64,000 bases of DNA from Chelydra serpentina (Eukaryota; Chordata; Testudines; Chelydridae), in the NCBI GenBank assembly GCA_037349315.1, contig JBAIAC010000571.1, positions 5,001 to 69,000 on the forward strand, in the 5' to 3' direction. A model generated the notes under the pieces. It saw only the letters and a program-made list of their open reading frames with translations, searched no databases and was not told the origin of the DNA. Position numbers and translations under genes: made by a program. Numbering within the stretch: the stretch's first letter is position 1; each line of letters starts with the position of its first letter. Positions 12,301 to 24,300 of this stretch are shown here, in pieces.

Positions 12301-15300
12301 CCCCTCCCTGCCCCCCACTCACCCCTGTCCGCCCCAGCTTGGTCCCAGGGCTGGCGGCACGCTACGCCTGGCCCTCTGTCCTCACCCAGCCGCCGTCCTG
12401 AGAACCGGGTCCACCCCCCGCCCCAGTCTCTCACCTGTCCCTGCTCCCCCACCCCCACCCCACAGACAGGCCTGAAGAAGTTCCTGGAGTACGTGCAGCA
12501 CGGGGCGGCGGAGAAGGTGGCGCGGCTTCTGGACAAGGGCCTGGACCCAAACTACCACGACTCGGACACGGGGGGTGAGTGTCGGGACGGGGGCCTGGGT
12601 GTGCGTGCGGCCGGGGGGCGGGGGCTGTCTCTGTCCAGCCCTCCCCCGCCTCCGTGGTGACGCCCGTTCCTGTGCTCCGCCCCTGCAGAGACCCCGCTGA
12701 CGCTGGCAGCCCAGCTGGAGGGGACCGTCGACGTGATCCGACTGCTCTGCCTCGGGGGGGCGCACATTGATTTCCGGGCACGGGACGGAGCCACCGCGCT
12801 GCACCGGGCCGTTTGCACCCGGCGCTACGCGGCCCTGACGGTATGGAACCCGCCACCTCCCCTCACCGCGCCCAGGGGGGATGAGTGTGCGTAAAGGATC
12901 TGTGTTGCTGCAGCTTGCAGTGGGCATTGTTGCAGTGTGTGCACAGTACACGGGTGCAGTGTGCGCACACATGGTGTGCAGTGGGCAGGTTGTTGCAGCA
13001 TGCGCTGTGGTGCATATGCAGTACACGGGTGCAGTGTGTGAACACCACACGCAGCGTGCGGTGGGCAGGTTGTTGCAGTGTGCATCGTTGCAGTGCGTAT
13101 GCAGTACACAGATGCAGTGTGCACACATGCTGCCTGCGGTGGGCAGGTTGTTGCAGTGTGTGTTGTTGTGGTGCGTGTGCAGTACATGGGTGCAGTGTGC
13201 AGTGGGCAGGTTGTTGCAGTGTGCATCATTGCAGTGCGCGTGCAGTACACGGGTGCAGTGTGCACACACGCAGCGTGCGGTGGGCAGGTTGTTGCTGTGT
13301 GCGTTGTTGCTGTGCGCGTGCAGTACACGGGTGCAGTGTGCACACACGCAACGTGCGGTGGGCAGGTTGTTGCAGTGTGCGTTGTTGCTGTGCGCATGCA
13401 GTACACGGGTGCAGTGTGCACACACGCAACGTGCGGTGGGCAGGTTGTTGCAGTGTGCGTTGTTGCCATGTGTGTGCAGTACACAGGTGCAGTGTGCGCA
13501 CATGCAGCATGGGGTGGGCAGGTTGCTGCAGTGTGCATCGTTGCAGTGCATGTACAGTACACAGGTGCAGTGTGCGGTGGGCAGGTTGTTGCAGTGTGTG
13601 TCGTTGCGGTGTGCGTGCAGTGCATGTGTGCAGTGTGCGCACATGCAGCATGCGCTGGGCAGGATGTCGCAGTGTGTGTCGTTGCAGTGTGCGTGCAGTG
13701 CATGGGTGCAGTGTGCGCACATGCAGCATGCGGTGGGCAGGTTGTCGCAGTGTGCGTCGTTGCGGTGCGCTCACAGTGTGGACAAAGCAGATGCGTGCAG
13801 CATGTGATGGTGCAGCGAGTGTTGGTCTGTGTGTGTGTGTGTGTGTTGTGTATTACAGTGGAGCGCCTGTTCTGCTATAGCTAAGGCGGGCAAGCTGTTT
13901 CTGTTTCAAGGATGACTCTTCTTAGTGCTCTCAAATCTGCACGCTTACTCGGGTGCCCTGGAAACATGCTGTGCCTCTGGTGGGGGGCGGGGGGGGCGCC
14001 ACTGCGGGGGTCTGAAGACCCCTGGAAATACCCCAGCATTTCTTAAGGTCGAGAGATTCTGCCAGGCGGTCGTAGTGGAGGTTGTGTGGGCACGAACAGC
14101 ACCATGGCATTCCCTGGTGGTCAGAAACCTGAGTGTCACTGCCCTTGTTGCTCTGGACCCAGCCAATCAGGGCTCTGCATTAACCAAGTCCTTTTGGTCT
14201 TGGAGTACAGTGTGGCATGGCGGGCATGCAGTGCACATGCAGTGCGGTGTGGGCTGGCACAGTGGGCACGCAGCGGCAGCGAATCGCGCGCGCAATGCGG
14301 AGTGGGCCGTGCGTCTGCAGCGTGTGCTGGTTGTGTGCAGTGCGGGGTGGATGTGCCGTGAGCGCTGCCAGTGGGCATGCGGCGAATTGTGTGTGTCGTG
14401 CATATACAGTGGAGTGTACGCAATGCATGTTGTGGGTGTGCAGTGCAGTATGTGCTGGCAACCGGGCATGCAGTGTCAGCAGCGTGTGCTGTGCGGCGTG
14501 TGCAGAGGCAGTGGACATGCAGTGAACGCAGTGTATGCGGGCGCAATGTGTGCTGATGGCGTGTGCATGCAACGAATGCAGTGTGTGCTGACGCAGCGCA
14601 TATGCAATGAGTGCTGACTCAGAGGGCACGCAGCAAACGCAGTACGGGCTGTGAAGTGAGTGCTGAGGCAGTGGGCATGCAGTGAATGCAGTGTGTGCTG
14701 GTGCAGTGTGCGTGCAGTGTGTGCGGGCGCAGTGTGTGCTGACACCGTGTGCATGCAGCGAATGCAGTGTTTGCTGACGCAGCACGTATGCAGTGAGTGC
14801 TGAGGCAGTGGGCATGCAGCGAACGCAGTGTGTGCTGGCGCAGTGCACGTACAGTGTGTGCGGGCGCAGTGTGTGCTGACACCGTGTGCATGCAGCGAAT
14901 GCAGTGTTTGCTGACGCAGCACGTATGCAGTGAGTGCTGAGGCAGTGGGCATGCAGCGAATGGAGTGTGTGCTGTGCACTGCGTATTCAGTGCGCTGCAC
15001 CGTGTGTGCCACGTACACGAACGCAGTGGCCATGCAGTGCCTGCAGTGTGCCTGGGTGGACACTGCCACCCCATCTCACTCCTCTGCTCACATCTTTGCT
15101 CCTTGCCTCCCCAGGCACTGCTGGACCTTGGGGGCTCCCCCAACTACAAAGACCGTCGGGGCCTCACCCCCCTGTACCACACGGCCATGGTGGGGGGCGA
15201 CCCGCGCTGCTGCGAGCTGCTGCTCTACAACCAGGCCTACATCGGCACCATGGATGAGAATGGCTGGCAGGAGATCCACCAGGTCAGAGCCCGCAGACGG

Positions 15301-18300
15301 GGACACCCCCTTCCCTACAAAGACACCCTGAGACAGGGAACCCCATCTCCGGTCGGCCAGGCCCAGCTCCTGCCGGTCAGAGGTGTGGGGACACCCAGAG
15401 CATGGGGTGGCCTCCCGGCCCATCTTGGCTAATGGCCACTGACGGACCTGCCCTCCGTGAACGTATCCAGCTCTTTTTTGAACCCCAGTTCTACTTTTGG
15501 CCTTCACCCCATCCCCTGGCGAGGAGTTCCACAGGTTGACTGTGCGCTGTGTGAAGAACTGCTCACTTCTTTGTTTGTTTTAAACCTGCTGCCTGTTAAT
15601 TTCATTGGGTGACCCAATGTGTGTTATGCAAATGGGGTAAATAACACTTCCTTACACCCTTTCTCCACGCCATTCACCATTTTATAGATCTCTATCATAT
15701 TCCCGCCCCAGCCTTCACTGTCTCTCTTCTAAGCTGAGGAGTCCCGGTCTTTTTAATCTCTCCTCGCGTGGAAGCAGTTCTGTACCCTTAGTCATTTTTG
15801 TTATCCTTCTCTACTTTTTTCCAATTCCAATCTATCTTTTTTGCCCAGAACTGCACGCCGTATTCAAGGTGTGGGCAGACCGCAGATTTATAGAGAGGCA
15901 TTATGATCTTTTCTGTCTTATTATCTATCCCTTTCCTAATGGTTCCTAACAATTTGTTCGCTTTTCTGATTGCCGCTGCACGTTGAGCGGATGTTTTCAG
16001 AGAACTGTGCGCAATGACTCCAAGATCTCTTTCTTGAGTGGTAACTAATTTACACCCCATCATTTTATACATATAGTTGGGATTCTGCTTCCCAACGTGC
16101 ATTACTTTGCATTTATCAGCACTGAATTTCATCTGCCATTTTCGCACCCAGTCACTCAGTTTTGTGAGATCCCTTTGTAGCTTTTCATAGTCTGCTTGGG
16201 TCTTAACTATCTTGAGTAATTTTGTATGGTCTGCAAACTTTGCCACCTGTTTTTCCTGTTTATTTATGAGTATGTTGAGCAGTACAGATCCTTGGGACCC
16301 CCTGCTATTTACCACTCTCCACTGTGAAAACTGACTTTATTTTTCCTTTCCTATCCTTTAACCAGTTCCTGATCCATGAGAGGACCTTCCCTCTTACCCC
16401 ATGACAGCTCACTTTGCTTAAGAGCCTTTGGTGAGGGACCTTGTCAAAGGCTTTCTGAAAATCTAAGTACACCATGTCCACTGGATCCCCCTTATCCACA
16501 TGCTTGTTGACCCCTTCAAAGAATTCTAGTAGATTGGTGAGGCATGATTTCCCTTTACACAAACCATGTTGACTCTTCCCCCAACAAATTATGTTCATCG
16601 GTGTGTCTGATCATTCTGTTCTTTACTAGAGTTTTTACCAGTTTGCTACTGAAGTCAGGCTTAACGGCCTGTAATTGCCAGGATCGCCTTGAAGTCTTTT
16701 AAAACAATTGGTGTTACATTAGCTGTCCTCCAGTGAGCTGGTAGAGAGGCGGATTTAAGCGGTGGGTTACGTACCATAGTCCACAGTTCTGCAGTTTCAT
16801 ATTTGACTTCCTTACGAACTCTTGGGTGATTCCCGTCTGGTCCTGGTGACTTGTTACTGGAATTGTTCCAAAACCTCCTCTATTGACACCTCAATCTGGG
16901 ACAGTTCCTCAGATTTGTCACCTAAAAAGCATGGCTCAGGTGTGGGAATCTCCCTCACACCCTCTGCAGTGAAGACCGACTCAAAGAATTCATGTAGCTT
17001 CTCCGCAACGGCCTGGTCTTCCTTGCGTGCTCCGGCAGCACCTTGATTGTCCCGGCTTCCCGCTTCCGACGTACTTACAGCCATTTCTTTTGTAAAAAGT
17101 TTTTGTGTGTTTTGTTAGTTGCTCTTCAAATTCTGTCTTGGCCTGGTGATACTTCTACACCTGACTTGCCACAGAGTTTATGTCCCCTTCCCTTTTCCGT
17201 CAGGAAGATTTGACTTCCAATTTTTAAAAGACATCTCTTTGTCGCTAATCGCCTCTCTTACTTTGATGTTTAGCCACGGGGGCCTTTTTTTGGTCCTCTG
17301 ACTGTCTTTTGAATGTGGGGTGTACATATCGCGTAAGCCTGGATTGCAGTGGTTTTAAAAAGTTTCCTTGCCGCTTGCCGGCCTTTCCCTCCTGAGACTG
17401 GACTTTTTCATTTTCATGTTAATATTGCGGTGGGATTTTTTGGTATTTTCCCCCCTCCCACCCCCCACCACACACACAGGGATGTGAAATTTAACTACCT
17501 TATGGTTGCTATTACCGAGCGGTTCAGCGGCATTCACCTCTTGGAGCAGATGCAGTACTCCACTTGGGACTCACCCGATGAGGACACCCCCCCCCGCCCC
17601 CGAAAAAGAGACCCTCTGAGCCAGATCCCCTCATGAGAACCCATCCAGCCAGACCCCCTGCAATGGGGCCAGATCCCCCCACCCCCACCAATTGGGGCAC
17701 ATCCATGATGGGGACCCCCCCACACACACACTCCAGACCCCACATTGTTTCAGGAACCCCTGCCCACATGCTCCCACCCCTTGGCCCAGAGCTGCCCGGC
17801 CTGTGTGGGGAAAGGGGCAGGGGGGCGGTGTCTGTCCCATTCAACACTCCCCACCATGCCTCGGCTGACGTGTGTCTCTGTCTTTCCCCCCCAGGCCTGC
17901 CAGCACGGGCATTCCCAGCATCTGGAACATCTGCTCTTCTATGGGGCCGAGCCGGGGGCCCAGAACGCCTCCGGGAACACGGCGCTCCACGTCTGCGCCC
18001 TCTACAACAAGGTGTGTGTGTGAGACCGTGTCCCGACCCCCCCCCGCTGCATAACCTCCCCTCCGCCATGCTGTCCTCTTCCCCCCTCCCGCCCCGAACA
18101 CTCCCCATCTCATGCCACGTCCTCCCGCAGGAAAGCTGTGCCCGGATCCTGCTTTACCGGGGGGCCAACAAAGAGATTAAGAACAACAGCGGCCAGACGC
18201 CCTTCCAGGTGTGTGTGTGGGGGGGGGGGGGCAGGGGGGAGGGTACAGGATCGGGGGGGCGCAGAACGGAGGGTGCGCAGCGGGAGGGTGCAGGATGGGG

Positions 18301-21300
18301 GCATGCAGGGGGCATCGGGGGGGCATGCAAAGGGACGGAAGCGTGCTCTGATCCATCCCCCCCCCCCCCCGGCGCCCCCTCCAGGTGGCTGTGATCGCCG
18401 GGAACTTCGAGCTGGGGGAGCTGATCAAGAACCACCGGGACGCTGACGTGGGTGAGTCGGGGGGTCCCGGCGTTTGGACACCGACCACGCCCCCACCCCA
18501 GGGAGAGCCCCACCCCCATCCATAGGCCCCCCCACCCCTCAGAGCCCCCTCTGTGGAGAGCCCCCCAATGTTCAAAAATCAGGCGTCGCACCCCGGCCAT
18601 CAGGGGACAATTAGAAAAGCAAGATACAAGAGGGGGGGGGGCAGCTGTTTTGATGGTTGACCCCCCCACCCTGGCAGGCCAAATATATCGGGGAGGGGGA
18701 TCCGGACCCCCTGCTGCAGGAGACCTCACCCCACATCTGCCCCTCCCCTGCTCAGCAACTCAGTCTGCCCTCACCCAGCCCCCCACCAGTTCCACCCCCA
18801 GCCACCGTCAATTCTGTTCCTGCCCCCAGTTCTGCCCCCGGGGTCCCCTCAATTCTGTTCCTGCTCCCAGTTCCGCCCCCAGCCACCCTCAATTCTGTTC
18901 CTGCCCCCAGGCCCCCTCAATTCTGCTCCTGCTCCCAGTTCCTCCCCCAGCCCCCCCCCAATTCTGCCCCCATCAATTCTGTCCCGCCCCCTCCAGCCCC
19001 ACTTTCCCTCCTGCAGCCCCTGGGGCTCTTCACTTTCCTCTCCCAGGCCTGGGGGCGGGGGGAGGGGGCTGTAGTGGGGTTCCCCCCTGCCCGGTTGGTG
19101 TTGGGGGGGAAACGCCTCACCCCACCTATGAGAATGGGGTTGGCTTGCGGGGTGGGGGGCGGCAGGGAAGGAGAGCTCTGTCTGCCTCCTTCAGCACTTC
19201 TGATTGGCTGCCCATCCCCAGGAGGTGGGCCAGTGGGGAAGGGCAGCCAATCAGAGAGGGTGAAGGGTCACCCCCCCCCGCAGGGGCGGAATTGGCAATG
19301 GGGGCGGCAGCTCCACCCCCAGCCAGAACTGCCCCAGCTGACACCCCACGGAGCTGGGGATAGAGCCCCCTTCCCTGGGGTCCGGCCCCACCCCCAGCCC
19401 CCTCCAGCGTACGTCCCCCCCACAAGCCTGGGTCTCCCCCCCCAATTCCTCCCCTACTCCCCGCTCTGCCGCGCAGTCCCGTTCCAGGAGTCCCCGCAGT
19501 ACGTGGCCCGGCGCCGAGACGGGGGGCGCAGCCTGGGGGTCCCCCACCTCCTCCTCCGGGCCAACAGCGACACCAGCATGAACGTGCCCGACTGGATGCT
19601 ATACGGCTCCCCCGCCGCGCCCCCGCCGCCGGCCACGGTGGCAGTGCAGGCCCCGAAGATCGCCACGGGGACCCTGCGCAGCGCCAGCAGCCCCCGCGGC
19701 GCCCGCACCCGCTCCCCCTCCCGCGGGCGCCACCCTGAGGATGGCAAGAGGCAGCAGCGTGGACGCCCCAGGTACCCGGATGCCTGGGTTCTCTCCCCGG
19801 CTCTGGGAATGGGAGTGGGGTCTAGTGGTTAGAACGGGGGGGCTGGGAGCCCGGACTCCTGGGTTCTCTCCCCAGGTCTGGGAGGGAAGTGGGGGCTAGT
19901 GGTTAGAGCAGAGTGGCTGGGAGCCAGGACTCCTGGGTTCTCTCCACAGGTCTGGGAGGGGAGTGGGGGCTAGTGGTTAGAGCAGAGTGGCTGGGAGCCC
20001 GGACTCCTGGGTTCTCTCCACAGGTCTGGGAGGGGAGTGGGGGCTAGTGGTTAGAGCAGGGTGGCTGGGAGCCAGGACTCCTGGGTTCTCTCCCTGGCTC
20101 TGGGAGAGGAGTTGGGTCTAGTGGTTAGAGCGGGGGGTGGCTGGGAGCTGGGACTCCTGGGTTCTCTTCCTGGCTCTGGGAGAGGAGTTGGGTCTAGTGG
20201 TTAGAGCGGGGGGTGGCTGGGAGCTGGGACTCCTGGGTTCTCTTCCTGGCTCTGGGAGGGGAGTGGGTCTAGTGGTAGAGCGGGGGGTGGCTGGGAGCCC
20301 GGACTCCTGGGTTCATGCCGTCTCTGTCTCTCTGCAGCTCCAGCGGTTTCCCCAGGGACTCGGCGGCGGGCGGGACCCTGAACAGCCGGGGAATGAAGCG
20401 GAAGCTGTACTCCGCCGTGCCTGGCCGCACCTTCATGGCCATGAAACCCTACCAGGCCCAGGCGGAGGGCGAGCTGTCCCTCAGCAAGGGCGAGAAGATC
20501 AAAGGTAAGCAGCCCGGACGCCTGGGTTCTATCCCGCCGTGGGGGAGGGGACACGCGCTCTGAGTGCAGGACTGGGACCTGGGTTGTGTCCCCAGGGAAG
20601 GGAATGGGTCCAGTGGGTGGGGTGGGGGACAGGCCGGGGGTCAGGACTCCTGGGTTCTCACCCCAGCTCTGTGCTGAGAGGTGGCGCTGGGGTGTGTGTC
20701 GGGGTGCGGGCGTGTTTGCTGGGCTGGGGGCGTGTGGTGGGTTCTAGGCTCGCTCTGTGCGCAGGAGGGGGTGCAGGGCCTGTGAGGGTTTGGGGGGCTG
20801 AGGGGAGCAAGGGGGGCTGCTGTGGGGAGAGTCTGTCCCAGCCATGGGAGATGTGTGGGGATGCTGGAGGTTGTTGGGACATAGGGGGGCAAATGGGGGT
20901 GCAGGGGGTGGATGGGGTTTTGGGGGGCCCTGCTCTGACTCGCACTCTCCCCGCAGTGCTGAGCGTATGGGGGTTCAGGGGGGCAGATTGGGGTGCAGGG
21001 GGACAGATGGTGGTTTTGGGGGGCCCTGCTCCAACCCACGCTCTCCCCGCAGTGCTGAGCGTGTGGGGGTCCAGGGGGACAGATGGAGGTTTTGGGGGGC
21101 CCTGCTCTGACCCGCGCTCTCCCCGCAGTGCTGAGCGTGTGGGGGCCCAGGGGACGGATGGAGGTTTTGGGGGCCCTGCTCTGACCCGCGCTCTCCCCGC
21201 AGTGCTGAGCGTGTGGGGGTCCAGGGGGACGGATGGAGGTTTTGGGGGTCCTGCTCTGACCTGCGCTCTCCCCGCAGTGCTGAGCGTGTGGGGGTCCAGG

Positions 21301-24300
21301 GGGACGGATGGGGGTTTTGGGGGGCCCTGCTCTGACCCGCGCTCTCCCCGCAGTGCTGAGCATGTGGGGGTCCAGGGGGATGGATGGGGTTTTGGGGGGC
21401 CCTGCTCTGACCCGCGCTCTCCCCGCAGTGCTGAGCGTGTGGGGGTCCAGGGGGACGGATGGGGGTTTTGGGGGGCCCTGCTCTGACCCGCGCTGTCCCC
21501 GCAGTGCTGAGCGTGTGGGGATCCAGGGGGACGGATGGGGGTTTTGGGGGGCCCTGCTCTGACCCGCGCTCTCCCCGCAGTGCTGAGCGTGTGGGGGTCC
21601 AGGGGGATGGATGGGGGTTTTGGGGGGCCCTGCTCTGACCCGCGCTGTCCCCGCAGTGCTGAGCGTGTGGGGGTCCAGGGGGATGGATGGGGGTTTTGGG
21701 GGGCCCTGCTCTGACCCGCGCTCTCCCCGCAGTGCTGAGCGTGGGCGAAGGCGGGTTCTGGGAGGGGCAGGTGAAGGGCCGGGTCGGCTGGTTCCCCTCG
21801 GACTGCGTGGAGGAGGTGCAGACCAAGGCACAGGATGGAAAGCAAGGTACCAGCACCCCCCCCCCCCCCGTCCCCCTCATCCCACCCCTCCTCCTACTCC
21901 CAACCACTCTGACCTTTCTCCCCCTCCTCGTTGCTCCCTGGTTCCCCCCTCTGCCCCCCCCGCTGACTCTGTCGCCCCCCCCAGGGCATCCTCCCCTGCC
22001 AGGCCCCTTGGGGAGGGCCATGGTGTCTGTGGCCCCCCCTCTGCCAGTCCCATCCCCCGCCCCCCCCCGCCCCGAGCCAGCACCAAGCCTCTGCTGACAC
22101 CTGGTGGCTGAGGGGGGAACAACGTGGCGGGGTTTGGGGGGAGCCCTGGGCCCTCAGCTGGGGGCATCTCGTGGGGGGGGGGGGGACCTGGCAGGGGAGG
22201 GCAGAGGAGAGCAGGAGTGTGGGGGGGGAGGCCGGAGGGAAGAGGGGGCAGAGCGAAGGTGCATGGCGGGGGGCAGAGGGCAGCCAATGCATGGGGATGG
22301 GGGGGCAGGGGTTCAGGAAGTGAGGGGAGCCGGGGGGTGTCTGCCCCCGCCATGCTCATCCCCCCCCCCATTTCCTCGCAGAGAGCCGGAGCGACAAGGC
22401 CAAGCGCCTCTTCCGACACTACACCGTGGGGTCCTACGACAGCTTCGACGCCCCCAGGTATGTTGTGTCCCCACCCCTGCGCGGCCCCCCCCGGGGTCAC
22501 ATCCCCCCCCTGCACCACCTCCCCGGGGTCACAGCCCCCCCAGTGCCATCCCCCGGGGTCAGAGCCCCCCTCCTGCACCCCCGGGGTCACAGCCCCCCTC
22601 CCGCACCCCCCCTGGGGTCACAGCCCCCCCTCGCTGCCCCCAGCTCCTCTTCCCAGGCCCTGTATGCCTGGGATGAGGTGCAGGCCGGGCTGGGTCCGTG
22701 GGACAGCGAGGAAGAAGAGGGACTCGGCTTGGGGGGTGGGGGTCTGGTTGGTGAGCGGGGGACAGGGAGGAGGAGCTGTAGTTCGGGGCTGGGAAGTCAG
22801 AGGTGGGTGCGGGGGGAATGGAGGTTTGGGGCTTGGGGGGGTCAGTGCTGGGGTCAGGGGTCATCAGGTCAAGGGTCGGTACTGGAGTGTCTGGCTGGGG
22901 ACTTGGCGGGGGGGCACTGTCCCTTTCTGTCTGTGTTAGCTCCGTGCGGCATCTCAGAGACACCCCCGTCCCCGATCCCGGAAAGGGGCCCCGGGCTGGG
23001 AACCAGGAGAACACGGGTTCCATAGTTTGGGGCAAGTTTCCCGCCCCCCCTCTCTGAGGAGGCAGCCCCGCCCCATAGCGCAGATGCTATGCTGGGGTAG
23101 AACCCAGGCGTCCGGGTGGCGCCAGACTCCTGGGTTCTATCCCCAGATCTTCCCGCAGGCTGCAGAGAGCGGGGAGGGGGCCTGGCCCCGAGGCTGGGGG
23201 AATGTGTGTCCCATGGGGGGGGGGCGGTCGTCTGCCCCGCAGTGTCCTGTCCTCTAAGGGCATTGGGGACCTTCGCCCCCCCTCCCTGCTTGCCATCTGC
23301 CGGTGCAGATGGGACACAGCAGGGAGCCCCCCCCGCCCCGAACCTGGCGCTGGGAGGGGAGCGAGAAACCCTGGCCTCCACCAGGCCCCCCCCAGCTCTG
23401 CCAGTGCCCCTCACTCCCGACGCGCAGCCCTCTGCCAACCCGGCCCTGGGCTCCCCCAGCCCTGCCGGTGCCCCTCACTCCCGACGCGCAGCCCCCTGCC
23501 AGCCTGGCCCTGGGCTCCCCCCAGCCTTACCCCCCCCCGAGGTGTGCATTCACCTTGATTCGCTCTGCACTCCTCCCCCCCCCAGCCCCCCAGGGACTCA
23601 GCGCATCCTGGCTCGGGTGTTTCGGGCGCGGGCACCGTCTCTGCGCCGCATCCCGGCGTCCTTGAGGCGAGCTGGCGGTCGGGCAGCTGCTGCATCGAGG
23701 GCTCGGCGCGGGGGGGAGGGGGCGGTTGGGCCTCTTGGAAAGCAAGGGGGGGGTCACTTGGGGTCAGAGGCCCCCTGGGGTCAGACCCCGCCCCCTTTGC
23801 ACCAGCGCGTGCCACCCCTCCTCGCACCACGGGGCGTGTGACCCAGCTCGCGTTCACCCATGTGGTGAAAAGGATTTCCAGCCCCCCCCGACCCTGTGGG
23901 GAACCTCGCCCCCAGGGCCCCCTCACCCGGCGCCGGGGACAGCGAGTGAGGCCAGGGCACGAGGGGCAGCCAGGAGCCAACCCACCACCAGGCGGGCGAT
24001 GCTTTGACCCAGCAGGGTGGCGAGATGGGGCCAGAGGTGTCTGGGTGAGTGGAGTTGGGGGGAGGTGAGGGGGGTAGTTAGGTGAGTGGGGGCCGGCCGG
24101 GGGACGGTGCAGGGTTGTAGGTCGGTGGGGGGGGTGGCTGGGTGAGAGGCACAGGATGTGTTTGTGGGGAGGGGCATAGGGGGCAGAAGGGGTATGTGGG
24201 GGGCACAGCGAGACATGGGGCAAGAGTGGGGGATGGGGGGCAGGGCTGGGTGTTGGGCGGGGGGCTCAGGATCGGGGAGCTCTGAGGGGCTCGGGGACAG

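Noticed and set aside
12885..13884. Cysteine-rich frames of about 300 codons
   Set aside because: Tandem-repeat translation inside SHANK1 intron 5, open in all three + frames.
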